A stretch of DNA of 64,000 bases from Fulvivirga ulvae (GTDB taxonomy: Bacteria; Bacteroidota; Bacteroidia; Cytophagales; Cyclobacteriaceae): contig NZ_CP089981.1 of the NCBI RefSeq assembly GCF_021389975.1, forward strand, positions 4,117,501 through 4,181,500. Direction: 5' to 3'. The notes under the pieces were generated by a model, which was not told the origin of the DNA, did no database searches, and saw only the letters and a list, made by a program, of their open reading frames with translations. Below, in pieces: positions 44,075 to 51,558 of this stretch; positions within the stretch are counted from its first letter, which is position 1, and each line of letters opens with the position of its first letter. Made by a program: the position numbers and the translations under genes.

Positions 44075-44692
44075 CTACTCCTCCTTCAGCGCAGCAATCT
44101 CCTTCTTACTAAGCCCTGTTGTCTTTACAATAATGTTTAAGTCAATACCTTCACCTAGTAGCTTTTTAGCAATTTCGCGTTGAGCTGACTCTCGGGCCGC
44201 ATCAATCTTCATACTCACCAAAAGCGCCTTTTCCCTATCCATCAATACATAATTGTGGCTGTTTTTCAGTTCTTCGATAATGTCCTTATCCGCCATGCTG
44301 AAATACTCCTTTTCGGAGATGATGAGGTGGTCAATTACCTCAATGTTGAGCATCTGGCCTGCTTTGATCATTTTGTCGGTAACATCCTTATCACCTTCGG
44401 ACGGTGTGAGTTCGCCGCTCGGGTGGTTGTGTACAAGGATCATCTGCACCGCCAGCTTGTAGATCGCCATTCTGAAAATCTCGGGTGGCGCCACCTGCAC
44501 CCGGTTGACAGCCCCAAGGCTGATCAACTCAATGAAAAGGATCTTATTCTTATTATCGAGCCCCACCACCCAGAAGTGCTCCTGGTTTCTGCGGATTTTA
44601 TTCTCCCGCAGCAAAACCTGCTGCATCACACGATACACATCTTCCGAGTTAAGGACTTTAATTTTTTGCTCTTGGGTCAGGCGTACATTCAT
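44075..44692 (-). CDS. RadC-like JAMM-domain protein with extra C-terminal helical tail
   Basis: 205 residues. The JAB/MPN (RadC) domain carries the JAMM zinc motif HNHPSGELTPSEGD near 95-108 and VIDHLIIS. The helix-hairpin-helix that precedes it in chromosomal RadC is missing, as in the short RadC-like proteins of mobile elements and accessory regions. From about 150 a different tail begins (REIAKKLLGEGIDLNIIVKT, then TGLSKKEIAAL), which resembles the end of Rpn/PD-(D/E)XK transposase-family proteins. Role unknown: peptidase or DNA-related function have both been suggested for the family. Its neighbours are accessory genes. Confidence 0.82.
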   Translation of the reverse strand: MNVRLTQEQKIKVLNSEDVYRVMQQVLLRENKIRRNQEHFWVVGLDNKNKILFIELISLGAVNRVQVAPPEIFRMAIYKLAVQMILVHNHPSGELTPSEGDKDVTDKMIKAGQMLNIEVIDHLIISEKEYFSMADKDIIEELKNSHNYVLMDREKALLVSMKIDAARESAQREIAKKLLGEGIDLNIIVKTTGLSKKEIAALKEE

Positions 44693-44988
44693 GGGTGTAA
44701 ATTAAGGCTTTTGACGGGAAGATGTTTAATATATTTGAGTGAAAAATGATTTTGATAACTTCAGAAATGAGTGGAAATGTTTATAACAAGGTTATTTTAA
44801 CATTTCATGCTTTGTCAATTGCAGAAACAAACTGTGCTGAGTACATTATGAGTGAAAGAGTAGCCTGTTAATCGTTTTTTCTGAGTTTATCTGTTGCCTT
44901 CCAGAGTTAGTTGCGTTGCAAGTGGTTCTTCTTTTGCTTCTTTCATTTTAGCCATTTGTGCTATTTAAATGAGCAGCTAGGTTATGAT

Positions 44989-45672
44989 TTAATTTGTGTA
45001 AAACTCTTTAAATCTCCTTCCATTACATTCAAAGCAAATCCCATTTTCAATATGTTGGTACTGCGGAAAGTGGCCAACGCCTCTGCATCTGGTGCAATAG
45101 GTTAAGGTACCTTTTTCTTTACCATTTTTATCCAGCCATTTGATCTGTTGGCTCTTATGCAATTCTTCATGACACTTCCAACATAGAGTCATCAAGGCAT
45201 CCGATGGGTAGGACCAGGGTTTTTTCTCATCCTGATAATACGTGTGATGTACATGCAATTCGCGGCAATAGATTGTTTTTCCCTGTTTTTTATCGTTAAT
45301 AAAGGTAATGTTCTCTGTTTCATGGACATTCTCCCGAAACGAATCTTTTGTTATAAAGAACTCGAGGTCCCTGAGGTTATAATTCGTGATGGTATCATTA
45401 TCTAAATAGAAGGTTAATGTATATTGATTGTTTTTTTCATCAGAAACTTGAGCGTTGTACCTATTCCTTAGCATGTAAAGGTCTTCAGCAAGGTGCAAAT
45501 GTTGGGAAGAAAGAAATACCTCTTCGAGATTTACTTTTTGTGATATGACTTGTATAGAACGATTACTACACTTATTGCAAGAGTATTGATTATCACGAAT
45601 GATGGTAAATCTTTTGATGTACCAATTAGGGTTGGTCAATAGCTCAATATACGGGGTATCATCTGTCATCAA
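44989..45672 (-). CDS. HNH-domain protein with flanking zinc-ribbon cysteines
   Basis: 227 residues. An N-terminal CNKC pair (about 32-35) follows a NPNWYIKRFTIIRDN segment. The HNH-like core ELHVHHTYY...LCWKCHEELHK (about 142-172) has the two His of a metal-dependent nuclease motif plus CxxC. A C-terminal CTRC...CFEC zinc ribbon follows. The layout suggests a nuclease, though the catalytic Asn/His third position is not clear. It overlaps by 14 bp a 77-codon gene upstream on the same strand, so both are translated together. The two lie in an AT-rich island beside RadC-like and transposase genes; a defence or mobile-element role is possible but unproven. Confidence 0.7.
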   Translation of the reverse strand: MMTDDTPYIELLTNPNWYIKRFTIIRDNQYSCNKCSNRSIQVISQKVNLEEVFLSSQHLHLAEDLYMLRNRYNAQVSDEKNNQYTLTFYLDNDTITNYNLRDLEFFITKDSFRENVHETENITFINDKKQGKTIYCRELHVHHTYYQDEKKPWSYPSDALMTLCWKCHEELHKSQQIKWLDKNGKEKGTLTYCTRCRGVGHFPQYQHIENGICFECNGRRFKEFYTN

Positions 45673-45892
45673 TTAAGCATTCAAAATAATTGTCTAAGTT
45701 ATTTACTTTTTTCAGGCTGCAACGGACATCTTTTTTCATGAATGTAATCGCCTCATCGCAGCTAATAAACTTGGGATCGAAATTGATAAAAGCGATTTTG
45801 TCTGGAAGAGTTGCTATTCCATATTCATCGTGTTCTGTTTCTTTAACAAGAATACACCCATCCTTTGACTTTACTTTAGTGATGAATACCAT
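45659..45892 (-). CDS. Small protein partner of the HNH gene
   Basis: 77 residues, acidic and mixed, MVFITKVKSKDGCILVKETE followed by HDEY. No known domain recognised. It is first in the pair and overlaps the HNH gene by 14 bp, the arrangement seen for immunity or accessory proteins of nucleases, but nothing in the sequence proves that. Confidence 0.55.
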   Translation of the reverse strand: MVFITKVKSKDGCILVKETEHDEYGIATLPDKIAFINFDPKFISCDEAITFMKKDVRCSLKKVNNLDNYFECLIDDR

Positions 45893-46194
45893 TTTGACTT
45901 GTTTGCATAGCTTTAAATTTAGTTTATTTTGCTATAATAGAGAATATTTGATAAAGAATAATTTATATTATATCAAATTATAGTTATAATTGCCTTCTGA
46001 CTGCAAAATTGTTTTGTACATAACAAGAATTAAGAGTATAAATCAGAATATATAAAGGTTATACTCCTGCATTTTAAGATTTATTGAATTAAAAAGATAA
46101 ATTTAAGACAGCGAATTTCGCGGTTTTTTTGTTTCAGGAGAATCACCACAGTAATCCCTCCCCATAGGTTTACAACATTTATCTTGAAAGTGTA
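45893..46194. other. Very AT-rich intergenic interval
   Basis: About 300 bp, roughly three quarters A+T, with no gene on either strand. A short GCGAA/TTCGC hairpin followed by a T run (about 46112-46130) could end transcription on the plus strand. The base composition differs from the flanking housekeeping DNA. Confidence 0.45.
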
Positions 46195-46226
46195 CATGTA
46201 TAGTAAACGTGCTTTTTCTATACATG
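46195..46226. repeat. Inverted repeat upstream of the REP-associated transposase
   Basis: CATGTATAG (46195-46203) and CTATACATG (46218-46226) are perfect 9-bp inverted repeats with a 14-nt spacer, 28 bp before the transposase ATG. It could be an operator or a target hairpin of the encoded HUH protein. Confidence 0.5.
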
Positions 46227-46254
46227 AAAATTAAAACGTATATAGAAAATATCC

Positions 46255-46896
46255 ATGTCTGACACCTACCAAAACAAATACCGCATAGCCTCTGCACGTG
46301 CATCATTCTGGGATTACGGCTGGAATGCATCATATTTTATCACCATATGTACGCAAAACAGGGAGCATTATTTCGGTGAAATTGTCAATGGCGAAATGCA
46401 CCGATCAGAAATGGGTGAAACGGCCCATGAGGGTTGGTTGAAAATTCCCGATTATTTTCCATTTGCCAAATTGGGTAATCATATTGTTATGCCCAATCAT
46501 GTGCATGGAATTGTGATTATTGATAAACCGGATGGTGGGTTTGGACGGGATGTGGACGATAGCGATGGGTTGTCGGTTGGGGACGTTCGTAGAGACGCGA
46601 TTAATCGCGTCTCTACGAACGTGGTGGTACCGGATCAACCGGAATCATCCAACCCACCCGGCGGAATAACCGGCAATAAAAATCCCATGTTGCACGACAA
46701 CCTGTCGAAAATCATCCGATGGTACAAAGGGCGCACCACATTCGAATGCCGGAAAATACATGCAGATTTTGCGTGGCAATCGCGTTTTCATGATCATATC
46801 ATTCGGAATGACCAATCATTTTATAGGATTTCGCGATACATCGTTAATAATCCATTGAAATGGAAAGAGGATAAATTTTATTTGTCCAATTGTTGA
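46255..46896 (+). CDS. REP-associated tyrosine transposase (RAYT, Y1/HUH family)
   Basis: 213 residues. The core shows FITICTQNREHYFGEI near 28-43 and the HUH metal-binding pair H82 and H84 in MPNHVHGIV, then SKIIRWYKG, WQSRFHDHIIR and YRISRYIVNNPLKW, all standard for IS200-like TnpA_REP proteins. These cut and join single-stranded REP hairpins. Residues 110-123 (DVRRDAINRVSTNV) are encoded by a perfect 40-bp palindrome, so the gene appears to carry a REP element inserted in frame. The 3' end overlaps the convergent helical-repeat gene by 19 bp. Confidence 0.9.
   Translation: MSDTYQNKYRIASARASFWDYGWNASYFITICTQNREHYFGEIVNGEMHRSEMGETAHEGWLKIPDYFPFAKLGNHIVMPNHVHGIVIIDKPDGGFGRDVDDSDGLSVGDVRRDAINRVSTNVVVPDQPESSNPPGGITGNKNPMLHDNLSKIIRWYKGRTTFECRKIHADFAWQSRFHDHIIRNDQSFYRISRYIVNNPLKWKEDKFYLSNC
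46583..46622. repeat. Perfect 40-bp palindrome (REP-type) inside the transposase gene
   Basis: ACGTTCGTAGAGACGCGATT (46583-46602) is followed at once by its exact reverse complement (46603-46622). It lies in a variable linker of the transposase and keeps the frame. Read on the minus strand in the matching frame it encodes the same RRDAINRVSTNV peptide. I know GTAGAGACGCG-type palindromes as dispersed repeats in Bacteroidota. Confidence 0.95.
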
Positions 46897-48002
46897 TCAG
46901 TCCATTCCTGCATTTCTTCTAAATAATTCATGTAGAAATCATTCCCATTCCTGCCGTCCAGTAACCCTGCACGATGTGCCGCCTGTTCGCTAAACCATTG
47001 GCCCAGGTCAGGGGTTGGGTATTCGCCATCTTTATCAGCAATATCAAAGGGGAGCTGCTTTAGATTGAAATGTAGTTTGATAGCTGCATTTCCTGATTTT
47101 TCCATCGCCTTTAGGAAAAGGGCGGCAGAAAGGTAGAAGTGGAAATGCAGGTAATCAGAAGTGCGGCCGAAGAGTAATGGGAACTGCGGTTCCAAAATGG
47201 CCCGGGCACTGACGAAATCACCTTTTATGGTGTAGAATAGGAGTAGTTGGCTGTATTCTACCGGGAAGGCAACAGTATTGTTCAGGTACCTCAGTGCTTT
47301 GGAAGCATATACCTCTGCCAAATCCCATTTTTCAAGCCTCATGGCTGCCATCAGGGCTTTAGGATAGGTGAGGAGAGGTACTTCGGCACAGGTAATCTTT
47401 CCATCCAGTATAGGTTTAGCCGTGTTGAGCAGGGCCTGAGATTCCTTTGTCATTAAAAAGATGTTCAGCAGGCTGTCGCTCTGGCAGGCTTTGCAGTCCA
47501 GCAATACGTGATTGCTCGTGGCCTGCTTATATTTTTCGTAGGCTTGTCGGGCTTTCTCTTCGTCGCCAAGCTTTACATACACCTTCATGTAGTAATGCTG
47601 AATGATCTTGTCCGCCGCACCAAAAGCTTTAAAACGAGCCTCAAAATCTTGTAGCAGGCTGTCGATTTGCTGTAGCGATACTTTGTGGTACTCCGGGATT
47701 ACATCCAGCACCCATTTGAAAGACCAAAGTACGGAACGGTATCTGAATCTGCCGGGATGCTGGTCGCAAACGTTGAGGAACCATGGGAATTGTGCTATCA
47801 GCTCCTCATCAAAATTAAGGAAGGTACACTGCGACATATACTCGTACCGGGCTTCAAACTCCAGGTCAAGGTCTTTGAAAAATTGGGCCTTTTGAATGGC
47901 CTTAAAAGCCAGTTGTTTGTTGGCAAGTGTGTCATTCGCGCCCATCAGGTAGTTAACTACCTTCTGCAGGTCTTCAATAGTTTCTAATTGCGTAGCGTCC
48001 AT
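46878..48002 (-). CDS. Helical-repeat (TPR-like) protein paired with an HSP90-like ATPase
   Basis: 374 residues, almost entirely alpha-helical, with pairs of helices such as DEEKARQAYEKYKQ, KWDLAEVYASKALRYL and DFVSARAILEPQF that fit degenerate tetratricopeptide repeats. No signal peptide, no catalytic motif. It begins 8 bp after the HSP90-like gene on the same strand; TPR proteins are classic HSP90 partners, so it probably serves as co-chaperone or client adaptor. That pairing is inference from position and fold. Confidence 0.72.
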   Translation of the reverse strand: MDATQLETIEDLQKVVNYLMGANDTLANKQLAFKAIQKAQFFKDLDLEFEARYEYMSQCTFLNFDEELIAQFPWFLNVCDQHPGRFRYRSVLWSFKWVLDVIPEYHKVSLQQIDSLLQDFEARFKAFGAADKIIQHYYMKVYVKLGDEEKARQAYEKYKQATSNHVLLDCKACQSDSLLNIFLMTKESQALLNTAKPILDGKITCAEVPLLTYPKALMAAMRLEKWDLAEVYASKALRYLNNTVAFPVEYSQLLLFYTIKGDFVSARAILEPQFPLLFGRTSDYLHFHFYLSAALFLKAMEKSGNAAIKLHFNLKQLPFDIADKDGEYPTPDLGQWFSEQAAHRAGLLDGRNGNDFYMNYLEEMQEWTDQQLDK

Positions 48003-48010
48003 CGTTGTTG

Positions 48011-49777
48011 TTAAAATGACTGATCCAGGATATAAGTAAGGTTTTCGTTCATAGCTTCCAGCTCCTGCTGGTTGAGTGGGTAGTGGCCCATAAGCATAGC
48101 GTTGATGTACAACATTTCTACCAGAGGGCGTTCCATTTTCTCCTGCGGCTTGTGAAGCAGCTTTTGGACTATCGAATTATTGAAGTTTAGAAAAAGCTTA
48201 GAGCGGAATGATACCGAGGGTTCAATTACCGCACTGGATATACCGGCCCATAGATCGTTACTGTCGTTTTTGATCTGCTCTATGTCGCGCGCCATCATTT
48301 TTCTTTCCGAAAGGTGGAAGATAGCAGGTATGTTATCGGGCACAAACTGCCTGATCTCCAGTTCACAGTCAAACTTTAGCAGGTAGTCCTGCAAAGTATC
48401 GAGCCTGCTTTTGTGCCGGTCAAACACTTCAATGTTCAAAGATTTCAGGATGTTGCCAAAGTATTCCGTGTCAATAGCCTGATATAAATGTTCTCTGTCT
48501 ATGTGGCCCAATGCCTCCAGTATTTGCGAGTCGTACACATAGCCCGCATTGATGACCAGCTTGTTTTGCGCTTTCGCTATCGGTACGATTTGTCTGAATT
48601 CATCCACATCAGAAATATAAAAAACTGTTTGCACCCGCTTTTTGATTTCCTGCAAAGTCAGCACTCCATCAGTGGTGGAGAAAGTAAACCAGTTGGCAAT
48701 AAAGCCTAGAAATTCCGGGTCGGAAAGTGACATGTATTTGAGTGCATGTCCATGTACTTTGATGATGCGTTCAAGCGACTGTGGAGAGGCTTTGCTGAGG
48801 TCGATGAAGTATTCTTTGATGGCATTGCCCAGGTCTTCGCGTATATTTTCATAAGTATCATTGTGATAAATATCTTCCCTTGAGGCCGTAGGAGAAAGGT
48901 TCTCCGAATTGATGATCACCCTCACAAAAAATGCCCACTCCGGTAGCAGGTGCTGAGCATGTGCCGTGATGAACATATTTTTGATATAGACCTGGTTGCT
49001 TTGAGTAGAGCCAAAATGCGTAGGGTGAGGCATAATATAAGCTATGCCTTTGGTTTTTCCGGAGCTGTCGCGGATGTACAGGAAGTTGGAGAAATTTTCC
49101 TGAAATATTTCCCTGCCCAGGTTAAGGGCCTGATCACTGCTGGTTTTGTTGTCCCAGGGAAAAGTGCCTTGGATAGAAGTAAGGTATTGCCCGTTGACTT
49201 CTACTTCGATAGGTATGCCCAGGTATTTTCCGTATAAATTGAGCAGCATGATAAGCTTATCCTGATCAAAATCGATGTTGTTCCTCAGTTTTAGCACTAC
49301 CTGAGTACCCGCTTCATGGTCAGTATCGGCAATGGTTTCTGTTTGATAGGTGCCATCAATATTGCCCACCCATTTTACCATATAATCGGCTTTTGCAGAT
49401 CTGGAGTGGACCACAATCTCATCACTTACCATAAAGCAGGAGAGCAGCCCGATACCAAACTGGCCGATAAAGTCATTCCTGGTTTCTTCCAAAGCCTGCT
49501 GCGACTTTGAGCTTGCCCCGATCTTGGACAGAAATTCGTTGACCTCATCCTCGGTAAGCCCAATACCATTATCGCTGATCACCAGCCCACGATGGTTGTC
49601 AGCGTCGTAGTAATCCACCTTAATGCGTGCTTCAAACTGCTCCTTGTGGCCCCTGGCTTTGATAGCATCCACGGCATTTTGCAAAAGCTCGCGTACAAAC
49701 ACCTCTTTATGGCTGTAAAGGTTGTCGGACAGTACTTTGAGTATACCGCCGAGATTAACTTGGAATAGTGACTTCAT
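48011..49777 (-). CDS. Divergent HSP90-family (HtpG-like) ATPase
   Basis: 588 residues. A GHKL ATPase domain covers about 1-215, with E30 and N34 in VRELLQNAVDA, DNGIG at 69-73 and the lid motif GQFGIGLLS at 105-113. The middle domain continues with SRED (ENLSPTASREDIYHN), the catalytic Arg region of HSP90. The start FQVNLGGILKVLSDNLYSHK differs from canonical HtpG (which begins FQTE-x-x-x-L-L-x-L-I-x-H-S-L-Y), so this is the separate subfamily usually called HSP90 family protein. The C-terminal dimerisation part is short. It is first of a two-gene unit with a helical-repeat protein. Substrate or process unknown. Confidence 0.88.
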   Translation of the reverse strand: MKSLFQVNLGGILKVLSDNLYSHKEVFVRELLQNAVDAIKARGHKEQFEARIKVDYYDADNHRGLVISDNGIGLTEDEVNEFLSKIGASSKSQQALEETRNDFIGQFGIGLLSCFMVSDEIVVHSRSAKADYMVKWVGNIDGTYQTETIADTDHEAGTQVVLKLRNNIDFDQDKLIMLLNLYGKYLGIPIEVEVNGQYLTSIQGTFPWDNKTSSDQALNLGREIFQENFSNFLYIRDSSGKTKGIAYIMPHPTHFGSTQSNQVYIKNMFITAHAQHLLPEWAFFVRVIINSENLSPTASREDIYHNDTYENIREDLGNAIKEYFIDLSKASPQSLERIIKVHGHALKYMSLSDPEFLGFIANWFTFSTTDGVLTLQEIKKRVQTVFYISDVDEFRQIVPIAKAQNKLVINAGYVYDSQILEALGHIDREHLYQAIDTEYFGNILKSLNIEVFDRHKSRLDTLQDYLLKFDCELEIRQFVPDNIPAIFHLSERKMMARDIEQIKNDSNDLWAGISSAVIEPSVSFRSKLFLNFNNSIVQKLLHKPQEKMERPLVEMLYINAMLMGHYPLNQQELEAMNENLTYILDQSF

Positions 49778-50172
49778 GTAATTAAAAACTTAAAATTATC
49801 AGGTTGACAAAACAAAGGAATATAATTTATATTTCCTTAGTGCTATCGGTTAAATTCGTAATCGTTATTGAGGAGGTACGGCGGCGTTATCTCTCATTCG
49901 AAATATGCTCCAACGAAGGTTTGACTGTGCTATCAGGTATTGCTTCCTCCTACTGTCGTAGCAATGGTGAAAACATCGCACGCCGCACGTCATCACCGAT
50001 TCTCGCGACTGGTATCAACCAAGGCCTCGGTGAGTGGAGGTAGCTTTATAATGGAAAAGGAAATTAATCACCAGCAAACTGCCCGAACCTTATTGAAAAA
50101 AAGGTTAATAAGGAAACTGCTAAGCCACTGATAAGTATTGCAGGATGGGAGAGACGCTGTTAAATAATTAAT
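49778..50172. other. Intergenic region containing REP-like sequence
   Basis: Roughly 400 bp without a convincing gene. Open frames of 63-79 codons on the plus strand run through the repeat and lack features. The REP-like unit is at 49939-49966; a second GTCATCACC-type fragment follows near 49989. Confidence 0.5.
49939..49966 (-). repeat. REP-like element, copy 2
   Basis: On the minus strand these 28 nt fit CATTG-N2-ACGA-N2-GTA-N2-AGGAAGCAAT, aligned without gaps to the copies at 43995 and 55837. Confidence 0.7.
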
Positions 50173-50220
50173 ATCTCACCCTTGAAGGATCAATGTACTT
50201 ATGGCCCTTCAGGGTGAGAT
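50173..50220 (-). terminator. Strong hairpin 3' of the outer-membrane barrel gene
   Basis: ATCTCACCCTTGAAGG (50173-50188) pairs with CCTTCAGGGTGAGAT (50206-50220) with a single bulged base, 15 bp downstream of the barrel gene's stop on the minus strand. The following bases are AT-rich rather than a pure T run. Probable terminator. Confidence 0.65.
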
Positions 50221-50235
50221 AATTATCTTTTATTC

Positions 50236-51174
50236 TTAGAACCCAATTCTAATCCCGATATTGATTCCTGCACCGCTTGCATTAACCTCTTGCGAGGGAA
50301 TAACAGTGGGCTGATCTTCTGGCTGGGGAGAAGTATTGGAAATGGTATAATCATCTTTGAATATAAACTTCTTTTCAGAAACAGGCATGTCCTCAAGCTG
50401 CTCTCCTGGTACCAACACTGACTGACCATCGGAAATAGCTGTGGTTGTAAAACTTTTGATCTCTGCTTCCTCACTTTTAATGGTAAAGCTTTTGAACTCT
50501 GCTTCTCCGAAAATGCTTACTCGGTCGTTAATAGGAAACAATACACCTACAGCTCCAACATACCCTACACTGAATTTGGCAGTTACTTCAGACTCAGCCC
50601 TTAAAGCTATATCTGTTCCTGGTCCGCCTCCATTAACTATATCGGCCGAAGTTTCAATTGTAAGATTACCGGCAGCCGTAACTAAAAGGCCTACTCTGGC
50701 GTAAGGGTTGATACCTTCAAAGCCCGGAGTTACAATAATGGCAGGGCTTAAATCCACGCCTCTTATATAGGCAACTTCTTCTGAATTCATCACTGGGCTG
50801 CTTAGCTTGCCAATTACAGTTTCATCACCATGGAAGTAATTAATCCCTAATTCAGCACCGATATAAGGATTAAACATGTACCCACCAGTGATATTGCCTT
50901 TAAATCCTGCTCCTAAGGAGCCGCTCAGACTCTTTACTGTGGTCGTAGAGCCATCTGCACTAACGGTTACTTCAGTAGACTGCCTTATTCCGGTTAGTTC
51001 GTTAGGGTCGGCGTTGTTAAATTCAGTTTTGGCCGATTGGAATGAGTAGCCACCACCGGCCCTAAGGTAGAATCCCTGTGCCTGAAGCTGGGAGTAAGAG
51101 AAAGCGGCCATGGCTAAAGATGCAATAAAAAAAAGTAGTGTTTTCGTAAGTTTCTTTTTCTGAGAATACGTCAT
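50236..51174 (-). CDS. Outer-membrane beta-barrel protein
   Basis: 312 residues from ATG at 51172-51174 (a longer frame adds 10 codons without a signal). Signal peptide ends near LQAQ; the mature start GFYLRAGGGYSF and the terminus GINIGIRIGF are typical of OmpA/OmpW-like barrels. Alternating strands such as GYMFNPYIGAELGINYF and FSVGYVGAVGVLFP support a porin-like fold. Extracellular loops carry acidic clusters (about 245-300, EEAEIKSF ... EQLEDMPVSEKK). No enzymatic motif. A single-gene unit with its own -7 box and terminator. Confidence 0.83.
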   Translation of the reverse strand: MTYSQKKKLTKTLLFFIASLAMAAFSYSQLQAQGFYLRAGGGYSFQSAKTEFNNADPNELTGIRQSTEVTVSADGSTTTVKSLSGSLGAGFKGNITGGYMFNPYIGAELGINYFHGDETVIGKLSSPVMNSEEVAYIRGVDLSPAIIVTPGFEGINPYARVGLLVTAAGNLTIETSADIVNGGGPGTDIALRAESEVTAKFSVGYVGAVGVLFPINDRVSIFGEAEFKSFTIKSEEAEIKSFTTTAISDGQSVLVPGEQLEDMPVSEKKFIFKDDYTISNTSPQPEDQPTVIPSQEVNASGAGINIGIRIGF

Positions 51175-51201
51175 AGTTAAGTTGTTTAAAATTGTTCCAG
51201 C

Positions 51202-51209
51202 CAAAAATA
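51202..51209 (-). promoter_or_regulatory. -7 promoter element for the barrel gene
   Basis: Minus-strand TATTTTTG, an exact TAnnTTTG, 27 bp before the ATG at 51174. No good -33 TTG. Confidence 0.4.
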
Positions 51210-51558
51210 GTGCCGCGCGAAATTAGGCTTTTTGAGGTGTTTCTAAAGGCTTGGGTGTAGTAATTTAGCTCAGCCTGTGTGTATTTTAACCACTTTGATT
51301 GAAAAGGTGTTTTTATGTTGTTGATAACCAAATATTTCCTGTAAGCGATGGATTTTAATAATGAAGAGAGAAATTCAGCACATCGCTTTTCGATTCAGAT
51401 AACGTAGGAACAGGCAAAATGCTATTCTGCTGAAAGGGAATGCGACTTTATGCATTGTGAAGGATGATAAGCGCGTACTCCCAAATAAAAAATCATCTAA
51501 ACAAGTTAAAATAAAGCTATAAATTTACTTAAACTAAAAGAGCTGATGATGTTCGTGT
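51210..51558. other. Intergenic region between divergent genes
   Basis: About 350 bp upstream of both the barrel gene and the AsmA-like gene. I see no gene, repeat or RNA structure. The last 60 bp are AT-rich, as expected before the AsmA-like start. Confidence 0.4.

Noticed and set aside
46405..46638. 77-codon minus-strand frame containing RRDAINRVSTNV opposite the transposase
   Set aside because: Shares the peptide only because the underlying DNA is a palindrome; otherwise antisense of the transposase.
50223..50474. 83-codon minus-strand frame inside the outer-membrane barrel gene
   Set aside because: Alternative frame of a well-supported barrel gene with no features of its own.
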